NCBI RefSeq assembly: GCF_017299535.1
Contig: NZ_CP071238.1
Location: forward strand, 2,604,001-2,668,000
Length of the DNA: 64,000 nt
From: Serratia marcescens subsp. marcescens ATCC 13880
GTDB taxonomy: Bacteria > Pseudomonadota > Gammaproteobacteria > Enterobacterales > Enterobacteriaceae
Reading direction: 5' to 3'
The notes beneath the pieces are model-generated. The model was not told where the DNA came from and searched no databases. It saw nothing but the letters and a program-made list of their open reading frames with translations. Below are positions 43,811 to 53,422 of the stretch, in pieces; the stretch's first letter is position 1; each line of letters opens with the position of its first letter. The position numbers and the translations under genes were made by a program.

Positions 43811-44778
43811 TATCTCGGTTTGTCTTCCAGCGCCACCACCACCGGCTGCGGCTTGATGCGCATGGCGTACACCACGCCGGCGATCAGACAGACGATGCCG
43901 GCCAGCGTCAGCAGCGGCGGCCAGGCCTGGCGCAGCAGAAAGGTATAGGCCAACCCCGCCAAAATTTCGAACACGATGAGCGGCCCCACCAACACCGTCG
44001 GCAGCCGCTGGCTGGCTTCGTTCCAGCACAGCGCCCCCAGCCAGGAGCAGAACACGCCAATAACCAGCATCAGCGGGATAAACACCTCGGGGCGCGGGCC
44101 GAACGGCAAGGCGAACGCCGGTTCGCTCAGCGCCAATTGGCCGCAGACCGCCAGATAGCCCAGCAGCGCCAGCGGCAGCGTCACCAGCCCTTGCGCCGTG
44201 GCCCAGGTGGCCGGCCGCTGCGTCGGATTCTCCCGCAGCCAGCGTGAATTGCGCAGCGGGAACCAGGTCCAGCACGCCACCGCCAACACGGCCAGCCCAA
44301 GACCGCTGAGATAGCGCCAGCCGTCGATCGGCACCGCATTGCCGCGCAGCTCGGCGACGTTCACGCACGCTAACCCGCAGACGATCAGCAGCAGCGCCGG
44401 CGCCAGCTGGCCCCAGGCCAGGCGCCCGTCATGCCGGCCGTAAAACAGATTGGCGCAAATGGCGATCACCACCGGCAAGGTGCCGATGATCATGGTCGAC
44501 ACCGGCGCCCCGGTGCGCTGAATGGCGCTGGCCAGGCACAGGTAGTACAGCAGATTGCCGATGGCCGTCAGCTTGAGCGCTTCCAGCCAATCCTGACGCC
44601 GCAGCTTGCGCAGACGGCGACGATCAAACCACGCCAGCGGCAAGGTAATCAGCCCAAAGGCCAGATAGCGCCCGGTGGACTGCAGCGCGGCGGGATAGTC
44701 CGGCACCAGCAGCGGGCCGACGAAAATCAGTCCCCACATCAGCCCGGCGGCCAGGGCAAACACAACGCCAATGAACAT
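43810..44778 (-). CDS. DMT family transporter
   Basis: Inner-membrane protein of 322 residues with about ten helices and two EamA-like halves (MFIGVVFALAAGLMWGLIFV at the start; GPLIVFEILAGLAYTFLL in the second half). GGAG six bases before the ATG. The AraC-type gene starts 98 bp upstream in the same direction and probably controls it; AraC/DMT pairs commonly govern export of amino acids or toxic metabolites. Substrate unknown. Confidence 0.85.
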   Translation of the reverse strand: MFIGVVFALAAGLMWGLIFVGPLLVPDYPAALQSTGRYLAFGLITLPLAWFDRRRLRKLRRQDWLEALKLTAIGNLLYYLCLASAIQRTGAPVSTMIIGTLPVVIAICANLFYGRHDGRLAWGQLAPALLLIVCGLACVNVAELRGNAVPIDGWRYLSGLGLAVLAVACWTWFPLRNSRWLRENPTQRPATWATAQGLVTLPLALLGYLAVCGQLALSEPAFALPFGPRPEVFIPLMLVIGVFCSWLGALCWNEASQRLPTVLVGPLIVFEILAGLAYTFLLRQAWPPLLTLAGIVCLIAGVVYAMRIKPQPVVVALEDKPR

Positions 44779-44876
44779 AACGACTCCGACAAACGGCCGG
44801 CGCGGCCAACCCGCCCGACAAGACAGCGGCAGAGTAGCGAAAACGCGGGGAGGAATTATTGTAGCAGGTTGCTGTT

Positions 44877-45704
44877 TTAGCCCAATTTCACCTGTTTCTG
44901 GAAACGCACTGGCGTGACACCGTAACGATTGGCGAAGGCGCGCGTCAGGTGCGCCTGATCGGTCAACCCCGCCGCCGCCGCCACCTGTGCGGCGGGCATG
45001 CCGCGCTCCAGCATGCGTTTGGCCTGCGACAGCCGGATCGCCATCAGCATCTGCTGCGGCGAGACGTGGTATTCGGCCTTGAACTTGCGCAGGAAATGGT
45101 ACGGGCTGAGCGACACCAGCTCGGCCAGTTGGTTAAGGGTCACGGCCTCGGCGAAGTTATCGCGCAGATAGCTTTTCACCACCTCGAAACGGTGCGCCGC
45201 CTCGGCTTTTTCCCGCTGCCCGGTGCGGATGTGCGGGTGCAACAGCTCGACGGCCTCCAGCAGCAGGCCATCGAGCGTGAGCGGATCGTCGGTTTGCCAC
45301 AGCGTGGCGAGAATGGCGGACAGGCGCTGCGCCGCCCGCGGATCGTGGCGCACCGCCTCGGTAAACCACTGGCTCCTATCGCCGGACAGCTGCTCCAGCG
45401 CCTCGGGCGCCAGATAGAGCATGCGGTAACACCAACCGCCCGGCGTTTCGGCTTCGCCGGTATGCAGCTCATCAGGATTCATCAGCACCAGCGCGCCCGG
45501 CGCCGCCAGGTGCTGCGCCCCGCGATAGCGAAAACGCTCCGCCCCGGCATCCACGGTGCCGATGGCGAAGGCGTCATGGGTATGCGGCTCGAAGGCATAG
45601 CGTTCGATATGCGCCTGATAGAGTTCGACGCCGGGCAGATGCGACAAATGCCTGAACTGCGCGCAATCCTTTTCGAACGGAAACTGTTGTGGTACCCCTT
45701 GCAC
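44877..45704 (-). CDS. AraC family regulator
   Basis: Regulator of 275 residues: N-terminal cupin-like AraC ligand domain (YAFEPHTHDAFAIGTVDAG) and two C-terminal helix-turn-helix motifs (LNQLAELVSLSPYHFLRKFK, PAAQVAAAAGLTDQAHLTRA). The start is GTG at 45704, with GAGGAGG five bases upstream. Directly upstream of a DMT transporter, its probable target, and divergent from the dehydrogenase gene. Confidence 0.87.
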   Translation of the reverse strand: MQGVPQQFPFEKDCAQFRHLSHLPGVELYQAHIERYAFEPHTHDAFAIGTVDAGAERFRYRGAQHLAAPGALVLMNPDELHTGEAETPGGWCYRMLYLAPEALEQLSGDRSQWFTEAVRHDPRAAQRLSAILATLWQTDDPLTLDGLLLEAVELLHPHIRTGQREKAEAAHRFEVVKSYLRDNFAEAVTLNQLAELVSLSPYHFLRKFKAEYHVSPQQMLMAIRLSQAKRMLERGMPAAQVAAAAGLTDQAHLTRAFANRYGVTPVRFQKQVKLG

Positions 45705-45901
45705 CCGACCTCCTCATCCGTGCTGACAATCTGCTCAGCATAGCCAAAACATCGCCGATTGAGTAGCCGCTCTGGTCCTTTCGTGCCCCTCGCCTGGACG
45801 ATCGCCGCCATTCGGCGTAGGGTTAAGGTCCCTGTCCCATTCAGTCGCGCCGCATCGCGAAACTCAGCGGCCCCTGATCACTCCGCAAACAAGAGGCAAC
45901 A

Positions 45902-47335
45902 ATGTATCCGGATACTCAACTGTATATCGATGGACAATGGCGCAATGCGCTGGCCGGGAAAACCCTGCCTGTCACCAACCCCGCCAGCGACGAGGTAATC
46001 GGTCAGGTGGCGCACGCCGCCACAGAGGATCTCGATCTGGCGTTGGCCGCCACCGCGCGCGGGTTTAACGTCTGGCGCGACACCGCCGCGCACCAGCGCG
46101 CCAACCTGATGCGCAAAGCCGCTGCGCTGCTGCGCGAACGCGCCGACGCCATCGCCGCCATCATGACGCAGGAACAGGGTAAGCCGGTGGCGCAGGCCAA
46201 AATCGAGATTCTCAACGCCGCCGACGTTATCGACTGGTTCGCCGGCGAAGCCACCCGTACCTACGGGCAGATTATTCCGTCCCGCGCTCGCGACGTGCAG
46301 CAGCAAACCCTGAAACTACCGGTCGGCCCGGTAGCCGCCTTCACGCCGTGGAACTTCCCGATTAACCAGATCGTGCGCAAGCTGTCCGCCGCGCTGGCGG
46401 CGGGCTGTTCCATCATCGTCAAAGGCCCGGAAGAAACGCCGGCCTCACCGGCAGAGCTGATCAAAGCCTTCGCCGACGCCGGTATCCCAGCCGGGGTGAT
46501 CGCGCTGGTGTACGGCACCCCGGCGGAAATCTCGGAATACCTGATCCCGCATCCGACCATTCGCAAGATCTCCTTCACCGGCTCCACCCGCGTGGGCAAG
46601 CATCTGGCGGCGCTGGCCGGCCAGCATATGAAAAAGGCCACCATGGAGCTGGGCGGCCACGCGCCGGTGCTGATCTTCGACGACGCCGATCTCGACGCGG
46701 CGGCCAAAGAGCTGGCGCAGTCCAAGTTCCGCAACGCCGGCCAGGTCTGTATCGCCCCGACCCGCTTCCTGATCCAGCAAGGCGTTTACGAGGCCTTCGT
46801 GGAGAAATTTACCGCCGCCGTGCGTGAGCTCAAGCTCGGCAACGGGCTGGAAGACGGCGTGACGATGGGGCCGATGGTGCTGAGCCGCAGCGTCGACAAT
46901 ATCGAGGCGCTGGTGCAGGACGCTATCGCCCATGGGGCGAAGGCCAGCACCGGCGGCAAACGCGTGGCGGGCAAAGGCAACTTCTTCGAACCGACGGTGC
47001 TGCGTGATGTGCCGCTGAGCGCACGCGCCATGTCGGAAGAGCCGTTTGGCCCGGTCGCCCTGCTGCGCCCGTTCGCCACTTATGACGAGGCGATCGCCGA
47101 AGCCAACCGCCTGCCGTACGGCCTGGCCGCCTACGCTTACAGCCGCAACATCGCCACCGTCAATGCGCTGGGGCGCGACGTGGAGAGCGGCATGCTGAGC
47201 ATCAACCACATCGGTTTCGGCCTGCCGGAAACGCCGTTTGGCGGCGTGAAAGACTCCGGTCACGGCACCGAAGGCGGCAGCGAAGCGATCGAGTCCTACC
47301 TGGAAACGCGCTTTGTCACCGTCGCCGGCCGATAA
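45902..47335 (+). CDS. NAD(P)-dependent succinate-semialdehyde-type dehydrogenase
   Basis: Aldehyde dehydrogenase of 477 residues. Catalytic Glu lies in MELGG (about 256) and the nucleophilic Cys in NAGQVCIAP (about 290); the cofactor loop is FTGSTRVGK. Overall it resembles GabD/SSADH-type enzymes, which turn succinate semialdehyde or related aldehydes into acids. No gabT or gabP neighbour, so the true aldehyde is uncertain. It begins [13 protein letters not shown] after AGAGG. Confidence 0.87.
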   Translation: MYPDTQLYIDGQWRNALAGKTLPVTNPASDEVIGQVAHAATEDLDLALAATARGFNVWRDTAAHQRANLMRKAAALLRERADAIAAIMTQEQGKPVAQAKIEILNAADVIDWFAGEATRTYGQIIPSRARDVQQQTLKLPVGPVAAFTPWNFPINQIVRKLSAALAAGCSIIVKGPEETPASPAELIKAFADAGIPAGVIALVYGTPAEISEYLIPHPTIRKISFTGSTRVGKHLAALAGQHMKKATMELGGHAPVLIFDDADLDAAAKELAQSKFRNAGQVCIAPTRFLIQQGVYEAFVEKFTAAVRELKLGNGLEDGVTMGPMVLSRSVDNIEALVQDAIAHGAKASTGGKRVAGKGNFFEPTVLRDVPLSARAMSEEPFGPVALLRPFATYDEAIAEANRLPYGLAAYAYSRNIATVNALGRDVESGMLSINHIGFGLPETPFGGVKDSGHGTEGGSEAIESYLETRFVTVAGR

Positions 47336-47358
47336 TCGCCCGGCGGATGAATAACCAG

Positions 47359-47385
47359 AAGCCCCGCAATGCGGGGCTTTTTTTT
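47359..47385. terminator. Terminator after the dehydrogenase gene
   Basis: AAGCCCCGC / GCGGGGCTT with a three-base loop and eight T residues; it lies at the convergent end of the next gene. Confidence 0.9.
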
Positions 47386-48286
47386 ACTCGCGAGCCAGTT
47401 CGAACAGCCGCCGCGCCGCCGGGGTCAGCCCCAGCATGTGAATGCAGGCATGCACCATGCCCGGCAACCGTTCGCAGCGCACGGTCACCCCCGCCTCACG
47501 CAGCCGTTGTGCATACTGTTCGGCCTCATCGCGCAGCGGATCATATTCGCAGCTCAGGATGGCGGCCGGCGGCAATCCGCGCAGCGTGGCGGCATGCAAC
47601 GGTTCCGCGCCGGGATCGCGCCGCTGGCTCAGATACTGCTGCCAACAGAACACCATCGCGTCGCGCGTCAGAAAGTGCCCCTCGGCAAACTCGCGATAGC
47701 TCTTCGTCGCCATTTCGCGGCTGAGCGCCGGGTACAACAGCAGTTGACGTTCAATGTACGGGCCGCCGCGATCCCGCGCCAACAGTGCGACCGCCGCCGC
47801 CAGATTGCCCCCGGCGCTATCACCGCCCACCGCCAGGCGCTTCGCGTCAATCCCCAACTGCGGCGCCCGTTGCGCCACCCAGCAGAGCGCCTGATAGACA
47901 TCTTCCAGCGGCTGTGGAAACGGGTATTCCGGCGCCAGACGATAGTCAACCGACAGGATCACCCGGCCGGTGGCGTTAGCCAACGCCTGACAAGGCCGAT
48001 CGTACAACGCCAGTGAGCAGAGGCACCAGCCGCCGCCGTGGGCGAATAGCATCGCCGGCTGCGCGTTCGCGCCGTTTTCCCCCGCCGGTAGATAGGCGCG
48101 CAGCGCCATCCGGTGTCCATCGGCGGTGACCACCGTATAGTCCCTGACGCCGCCGCTCGCTTCCGCCTCGCCCTGCAGCTGGCGTAAACCGGTTTCCGTG
48201 GCCGCGCGCATTGCCGCCAGCGAAGCGGGCGGCGGCACGGCGGCCGACGCCGTCAAAAAGGCGGCGATGCGTTCATCAAGCGGCAT
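47384..48286 (-). CDS. Alpha/beta hydrolase, hormone-sensitive-lipase type
   Basis: Esterase-like protein of 300 residues: HGGGW oxyanion motif (about 81-85), nucleophile in GGDSAGGNLA, Asp in EYDPLRDEA and His in GMVHACIH. Cytosolic, with no signal peptide. Last of a three-gene operon and overlaps the upstream hydrolase gene by 11 bp. Likely carboxylesterase on an unknown ester. Confidence 0.85.
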   Translation of the reverse strand: MPLDERIAAFLTASAAVPPPASLAAMRAATETGLRQLQGEAEASGGVRDYTVVTADGHRMALRAYLPAGENGANAQPAMLFAHGGGWCLCSLALYDRPCQALANATGRVILSVDYRLAPEYPFPQPLEDVYQALCWVAQRAPQLGIDAKRLAVGGDSAGGNLAAAVALLARDRGGPYIERQLLLYPALSREMATKSYREFAEGHFLTRDAMVFCWQQYLSQRRDPGAEPLHAATLRGLPPAAILSCEYDPLRDEAEQYAQRLREAGVTVRCERLPGMVHACIHMLGLTPAARRLFELARE

Positions 48287-49169
48287 GCTGCTCTCCCGCC
48301 AGGAACGGCGTAATCAGCGCGATAAACGCCTCATGACACTCCTCGGTGATGAAATGCCCGCAGCCGGCGACCGTTTCGCCTCGCAGATCGTGCGCATTGC
48401 CCCGAAGCGTGGTCAGCGGCGCATCGCCGGTGGCGTGCTCCGCTCCCACCGTCAACACCGGCATCGTCAAGGGCGTAGCGGCGCGCAGCCGGTTCTGGCG
48501 AACGGTTTCCGGGATCGCTCGGTAATAGTCGAATCCGGCGCGCAGGCCGCCCGGCGCCGAATAGGCGGCGATATACACCTGCGCCGCTACCCGATCGCGC
48601 CGATAGGACCAGCGGTTGAAGATATAGCCAAGATACTCCCGCTCGCGCCCCTGGGTCAGGGCCTCCGGCAAATCCGCCAGCTGGTTGAACATGAAATGCC
48701 ACAGGAAGATATTCTCCTCCGGCGCGACGAAAATCGGCGGCGGCGGCGCCAGCCCGGGGATCACCGCCTCCGTCAGCACCAGACGTTCCACCGCCTGCGG
48801 GAAGTCGCTCGCCATGGCGTAACCGATCCACATGCCGATGTCGTGGCCGACCAGTTGGTAACGCTCATGGCCCAGCAGCAACATCATCGCGTGCAGCGCC
48901 GCGCCGATGCTGCCGGTATCGTAACCGCCGACGGGCTTGTCAGAATCACCGATGCCCGGCGGATCGACGGCGATCGCCTGAAAACCGGCCGTCGCCAGCG
49001 CTTGCATCACATGGCGCCAGGTGTACCAGGTTTGCGGCCAGCCGGGGATCAGCAGCACCGGCCGCCCTTCACCGGCCACCACGCAGTGAATGCGCCGGCC
49101 GTTGACCTGGAGATAGACGTGTTCCGCCGCGAGATCCGCCAACTGGATCTCGTTCTGTCGATATTGCAT
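48276..49169 (-). CDS. Alpha/beta hydrolase, epoxide-hydrolase-like
   Basis: Protein of 297 residues with the alpha/beta hydrolase fold: HGxP-type turn as LLIPGWPQTWYTWR, nucleophile Asp in GHDIGMWIG rather than Ser, and GCGHFITEE for the His. An Asp nucleophile is the feature of epoxide hydrolases and haloacid/haloalkane dehalogenases. Start at 49169 with GGAG eight bases upstream. Middle gene of the operon led by the sugar isomerase. Confidence 0.83.
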   Translation of the reverse strand: MQYRQNEIQLADLAAEHVYLQVNGRRIHCVVAGEGRPVLLIPGWPQTWYTWRHVMQALATAGFQAIAVDPPGIGDSDKPVGGYDTGSIGAALHAMMLLLGHERYQLVGHDIGMWIGYAMASDFPQAVERLVLTEAVIPGLAPPPPIFVAPEENIFLWHFMFNQLADLPEALTQGREREYLGYIFNRWSYRRDRVAAQVYIAAYSAPGGLRAGFDYYRAIPETVRQNRLRAATPLTMPVLTVGAEHATGDAPLTTLRGNAHDLRGETVAGCGHFITEECHEAFIALITPFLAGEQHAA

Positions 49170-49195
49170 GGGGTGACTCCCTGAAAGGTTAAGGC

Positions 49196-50251
49196 TCAGC
49201 GAATGCCGAGCAAGGCATTGATCTGTTGTGGGTTGACCGGCGCGCCGGCGAAGTCGTCGAACACTTTGTCGGTGACGCGGATAATGCGATCGCGAATGAA
49301 GGCCGCGCCTTCGCGCGCGCCGTCCTGCGGATTTTTCAGGCAACATTCCCACTCCAGCGTCGCCCAGCCCGAATAGCCGTACTGCGTCAGGCGCGAAAAG
49401 ATGCCGTTGAAATCGACCTGGCCGTCGCCCAACGAGCGGAAACGGCCGGCACGATCGACCCAGGATTGATAGCCTCCGTAAATGCCCTGGCGACCGGTCG
49501 GATTGAACTCGGCGTCCTTGACGTGGAACATGCCGATAACATCCTTATAGATATCGATAAATTCCAGATAGTTAAGCTGCTGCAGCACCATATGGCTCGG
49601 ATCGAACAGCACCCGGCAACGCGGGTGGTTGCCCACGCGCTCAAGAAACATTTCGAACGTCACGCCGTCGTGCAGATCCTCACTCGGGTGAATTTCATAA
49701 CACAGGTTGATGCCCTGTTCTTCGCAGGCGTCGAGCACCGGCAGCCAGCGTTTGGCGAGTTCGTCGAACGCGGTGTCGATCAATCCTTCCGGGCGCTGTG
49801 GGAACGGGAACAGATAGGGCCAGGCCAGCGAACCGGAAAAGGTGCCCAGCTCGCTGAGCCCGAGCCGCGCCGACGCCTTCACCGCCAGCAGCATTTGCTG
49901 CCGCGCCCACTCGCCGCGCGCCTGCGGATTGCCCTGCAGCGCCGGCGGCGCGAAGCTGTCAAACAGCGCATCGTAAGCCGGGTGTACCGCCATCAGCTGG
50001 CCGAAGATATGGCTGGTCAATTCACTGACCACCAACCCCTGCTCCGCCAACATCCCGGTCAGATCGTCGCAGTAAGTTTGGCTTTCCGCGGCGGTGGCCA
50101 CGTCGAACAAACGCCGATCCCAGGCCGGGATCTGCAAGGCGGTAAACCCGGTTTGCGCCGCCCACTCGGCGATGGCCGGCAGGCTGTTGAACGGCGCTGT
50201 CTCATCGCTGAACTGCGCGAGATGCAGGCTTGGACCTTTGAGGGTTTTCAT
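49196..50251 (-). CDS. Xylose-isomerase-like TIM barrel protein
   Basis: Sugar phosphate isomerase/epimerase family protein of 351 residues. Metal-binding positions visible: YEIHPSEDLHDG, LFDPSHMVLQQ, MFHVKDAEF and TLEWECCLKNP. Such proteins isomerise or epimerise sugars and inositols, or act in their catabolism. First gene of an operon with two hydrolases; AGGAG six bases before the ATG lies inside a long palindrome that the facing TetR probably binds. Confidence 0.85.
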   Translation of the reverse strand: MKTLKGPSLHLAQFSDETAPFNSLPAIAEWAAQTGFTALQIPAWDRRLFDVATAAESQTYCDDLTGMLAEQGLVVSELTSHIFGQLMAVHPAYDALFDSFAPPALQGNPQARGEWARQQMLLAVKASARLGLSELGTFSGSLAWPYLFPFPQRPEGLIDTAFDELAKRWLPVLDACEEQGINLCYEIHPSEDLHDGVTFEMFLERVGNHPRCRVLFDPSHMVLQQLNYLEFIDIYKDVIGMFHVKDAEFNPTGRQGIYGGYQSWVDRAGRFRSLGDGQVDFNGIFSRLTQYGYSGWATLEWECCLKNPQDGAREGAAFIRDRIIRVTDKVFDDFAGAPVNPQQINALLGIR

Positions 50252-50257
50252 CGTAAA

Positions 50258-50291
50258 CTCCTATTGGTTGTCGATTGACAAACAATAGGAG
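50258..50291. promoter_or_regulatory. 34-bp near-palindrome, candidate TetR operator
   Basis: Outer arms CTCCTATTG (50258-50266) and CAATAGGAG (50283-50291), inner arms TTGTC and GACAA; 15 of 17 base pairs are symmetric. It covers the ribosome site of the isomerase gene and lies between that gene and the divergent TetR gene. Confidence 0.7.
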
Positions 50292-50391
50292 CAAAGCGAA
50301 TTGACCGCAAGCGAAATTTATAAAGACATTGGTATTCCCGTCGATTTAAGCGATCCTATGTCGCTGAATGACAGGTAAATTGGAGCAGCGA

Positions 50392-50982
50392 ATGGCAGGC
50401 AGACCGCGTGAGTTCGATCGCGAACAGGCGCTCTTGAAGGCGCGAAACTTATTCTGGCGGCAAGGTTACGAAGGCACCTCGATGTCGGATCTGGTGGCGG
50501 AATTGGGCATTGCTTCCGCGCGCATCTACAAGGCGTTCGGCTCCAAAGAGCAGCTGTTCCGCGAGGCGATCGCCAGTTACGAAGCCGAGGAAGGCGGCTT
50601 CGCCGATCGCGCCTTCGCACAGGAAAGCGGCATTCGCCCGGCGATCCAACGTATGCTGGAAGATGCCGTGCGCCTCTACAGTCGGCCGGATCTGCCGCAG
50701 GGCTGCATGGTGGTCTCCGCCGCCGCCAGCGTCAGTGCGGAAAACGATGGGCTCAAAACCTGGCTGGCAGAGCATCGGTTGCAGCGTACGCAGCAGATCG
50801 TCGAACGGCTGCGGCAGGCGGTGCAAACCGGTGAATTGCCCGCCGACACCGACGCTGACAGCCTGGGGGACTACTTCGCCGTCTTCCTGCACGGGCTGTC
50901 GATTCAGGCGCGTGACGGCGTCACTGAAACGCGACTATTGGATGCGGTAAAGATGGCGCTGACGGTACTGGGCGACGCTTAA
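50392..50982 (+). CDS. TetR/AcrR family regulator
   Basis: Regulator of 196 residues; the helix-turn-helix is in TSMSDLVAELGIASARIYKA, and the remainder is a TetR-type ligand domain. TGGAG seven bases before the ATG at 50392 (MAGRPREFD). Divergent from the isomerase-hydrolase operon and separated by the 34-bp palindrome. Its 3' end overlaps the cupin gene by four bases. Confidence 0.87.
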   Translation: MAGRPREFDREQALLKARNLFWRQGYEGTSMSDLVAELGIASARIYKAFGSKEQLFREAIASYEAEEGGFADRAFAQESGIRPAIQRMLEDAVRLYSRPDLPQGCMVVSAAASVSAENDGLKTWLAEHRLQRTQQIVERLRQAVQTGELPADTDADSLGDYFAVFLHGLSIQARDGVTETRLLDAVKMALTVLGDA

Positions 50983-51281
50983 TCCTCCGGCAGATCGACA
51001 ATCACCAGCGTGCCTTCGCTGCCCGGCAACACGCGGTGCGGTACGCCGGCCGCGGCCTGATACAGCTGGCCAGCCCGCACCACCACCTCTTCCCCCGCCA
51101 CCTGCAGCCGCAGGTGGCCGCTGATCACCAGCAACCCTTCGCTGTAATCATGCACTTCATCCGCAATGCTGCGCGCATCCATACGCAGCACTTTGATGTT
51201 GGCCGCACCGACGCGGCCCAGCACGGAGGAACGCCAAGCCTCGGGCAGTTCGGCCGCCTGCTGGTTTAAATCGAACAGCAT
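50979..51281 (-). CDS. Small cupin protein
   Basis: Single-domain cupin of 100 residues; metal-ligand positions appear in EVHDYSEGLLVISGHLRL and GVPHRVLPGSEG. The ATG at 51281 is preferred because AAGG stands seven bases before it; an ATG two codons upstream is also in frame. It converges with the TetR gene and overlaps it by four bases. No function known. Confidence 0.8.
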   Translation of the reverse strand: MLFDLNQQAAELPEAWRSSVLGRVGAANIKVLRMDARSIADEVHDYSEGLLVISGHLRLQVAGEEVVVRAGQLYQAAAGVPHRVLPGSEGTLVIVDLPED

Positions 51282-51359
51282 CGTCATACCTTATTACTAC
51301 AGAGGAACCGGCACTCTACTGCAAAGCCGTCACCTGCTGAAAGACGCGTTGGTTGTAGA

Positions 51360-52292
51360 TTATGCCCCGGCGTTCTGAGCCGCCGCCTCACGGCGCAGCC
51401 ACTGCCGCAGATTTTCGCCCTCCTGCGACAGCTCACTATCCAGCCGAGCGCACAGGTAATAATCGCGGCCGTCATCGATCGGCAGATCGAACATTTTGAT
51501 CAACTCACCGCTCTCAAGGTACTGGGCGATTAACGGTTCACGCATCAACGCGCACCCTAATCCCGCCTGTACCGCCGCCAACGTCAACAATCCGTCTTCA
51601 AACATCGGGCCGATACTGCGCGGCGGGCGCTTGACGCCGGCCTGCTGAAACCATTGCATCCAGGTATTGCGTTCCTCGTCGTGCAGCAGCGGCAGCGTCG
51701 CCAGTTGATCCGGCGTATCGAGCAAACCGTGCAGTTTACTGAATGCCCGGCTGCACACCGGCACCATTTTGCCAGACATCAGCTTCTCGCTGCGATAGCC
51801 GGTCCACTGCCCGACCCCGAAGCGGATCGACAGATCGGCGGCGTCGCTCAGGTAATTGCGGTGGTTGGCGTAGACCACATTGATGTCGATATCCGGATTT
51901 TCACGCAGAAAGCCGCGCAGCCGCGGAATGAACCACCCCATGCCGAACAGCGGGATCAGACTGATGGTCACCTGCCGCGACGCGGATTGTTCACGCACGT
52001 GTTCGGTCGCCTGGCGCAGCACGTTGAACGCCGAGCGAATCGAACGGTAGTACTCCCGCCCCTCGCTGCGCAACACCAGGTTACGCCCCTGCCGTTCGGT
52101 CAACGGCATCTGCAAAAATGCCTCCAGCGTTTTGAGTTGATGACTGACCGCCGAAGGCGAAATCATCAGCTCGTTAGCCGCCGCGCTGATCCCCCCCAGG
52201 CGCGCGATGGCCTCGAACGCCCGCACGGCGCGCAGCGGCGGATCGTTCGGCAGCATCGGCAACGGCTCATCATACTGTTCTGTTTTTTTCAT
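51360..52292 (-). CDS. LysR family regulator of the ATC operon
   Basis: LysR-type regulator of about 310 residues, GcvA-like: N-terminal winged helix-turn-helix (LGGISAAANELMISPSAVSHQ) and a periplasmic-binding-protein-like effector domain. It faces the transporter and ATC operon across 169 bp of very AT-rich DNA, the classic LysR arrangement, so it likely activates that operon in the presence of a pathway compound. The start could also be the ATG 12 codons downstream. Confidence 0.87.
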   Translation of the reverse strand: MKKTEQYDEPLPMLPNDPPLRAVRAFEAIARLGGISAAANELMISPSAVSHQLKTLEAFLQMPLTERQGRNLVLRSEGREYYRSIRSAFNVLRQATEHVREQSASRQVTISLIPLFGMGWFIPRLRGFLRENPDIDINVVYANHRNYLSDAADLSIRFGVGQWTGYRSEKLMSGKMVPVCSRAFSKLHGLLDTPDQLATLPLLHDEERNTWMQWFQQAGVKRPPRSIGPMFEDGLLTLAAVQAGLGCALMREPLIAQYLESGELIKMFDLPIDDGRDYYLCARLDSELSQEGENLRQWLRREAAAQNAGA

Positions 52293-52461
52293 ATATTGAC
52301 TGTTTTTGGGAAATGGACACTGAAGGAATGGATTTAATATACATAAAAATCAATACATTAAAAACACTCGTTTTTTATATAAGAAAGTATTTTTCCGTAT
52401 TTTACAATTTTTTTAAATTCTCTACTGTGAGCCTCTGATTCATTATCTCCGGACTCTCCTT
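52293..52461. promoter_or_regulatory. AT-rich divergent promoter region of LysR and ATC operon
   Basis: The 169 bp are far more AT-rich than neighbours and contain several T-rich runs and TATAAG/TATACA elements. No single LysR T-N11-A palindrome stands out. Confidence 0.4.
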
Positions 52462-53412
52462 ATGGATACGCTGGTACAGCAAACCGTCAACGGTTTGATG
52501 CTCGGCAGCATTTATGCGCTGATCGCGCTCGGCTACACCATGGTGTACGGCATCCTGCGCATCATCAACTTCGCGCACGGCGACGTGCTGATGGTCGGGG
52601 CGCTGAGCGCGCTGTCGGCGATCGGGGTGTTGCAGCACCACTTTTCCGCTTTACCGTCCTACGCCACGCTGCTGCTGGCGGCCCTGTTCGCCATGGCTAT
52701 CTGCGCCATCACCTCAATGGCGATCGAGCGCCTGGCCTATCGCCGGCTGCGTAATGCGCCGCGCCTGGCCCCGCTGATCAGCGGCATCGGCGTGTCACTG
52801 CTGCTGCAAACCCTGGCGATGCTGATCTGGTCACGCAATCCCCTGATGTTTCCGCAGCTGTTGCCGATGGCGCCCATCGCCCTGACCGCAGGCAGCGCCG
52901 AACATGCGCCGGCGGTGATCACCGGCACGGCGATCGTCACGCTGGCGGTGGCCGTGGCGGTGATGGCCGGCCTCTGGCTGCTGGTCGAACACAGCCGTTT
53001 CGGCCGCGCCATGCGCGCCACGGCGGAAAACCCGCAGGTCGCCGGCCTGATGGGCATCAGTCCTGACCGCATCATCGTTCTGACCTTCGCGCTCGGCGGC
53101 GCGTTGGCGGCGGTGGCCGGCATCATGATGGCCAGCAACTACGGCAACGCCGGTTTCTCGATGGGCTTTCTGCCGGGCATCAAGGCGTTTACCGCCGCCG
53201 TGCTCGGCGGCATCGGCAACCTGCGCGGCGCGATGCTTGGCGGTTTGCTGCTGGGTCTGTTCGAATCGCTGGGCACCGGCTATCTCGGCGAGCTGACCGG
53301 CGGCGTGTTCGGCAGCAACTACCAGGACGTGTTCGCGTTTCTGGTGCTGATCGCCGTGCTGGTCTTCCGCCCCTCCGGGCTTTTGGGCGAACGCATCGCC
53401 ACGCGCGCATAA
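52462..53412 (+). CDS. LivH-type ABC permease of the ATC operon
   Basis: Inner-membrane permease of 316 residues, about eight helices, of the branched-chain amino-acid transporter LivH family (QQTVNGLMLGSIYALIALGY, INFAHGDVLMVGA, MRATAENPQVAGLMGI). First gene of a seven-gene operon; pairs with the LivM-type permease next. The linked enzymes suggest that the cargo is not leucine but a thiazoline or N-carbamoyl amino acid. Confidence 0.9.
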   Translation: MDTLVQQTVNGLMLGSIYALIALGYTMVYGILRIINFAHGDVLMVGALSALSAIGVLQHHFSALPSYATLLLAALFAMAICAITSMAIERLAYRRLRNAPRLAPLISGIGVSLLLQTLAMLIWSRNPLMFPQLLPMAPIALTAGSAEHAPAVITGTAIVTLAVAVAVMAGLWLLVEHSRFGRAMRATAENPQVAGLMGISPDRIIVLTFALGGALAAVAGIMMASNYGNAGFSMGFLPGIKAFTAAVLGGIGNLRGAMLGGLLLGLFESLGTGYLGELTGGVFGSNYQDVFAFLVLIAVLVFRPSGLLGERIATRA

Positions 53413-53422
53413 GGGCATCACG

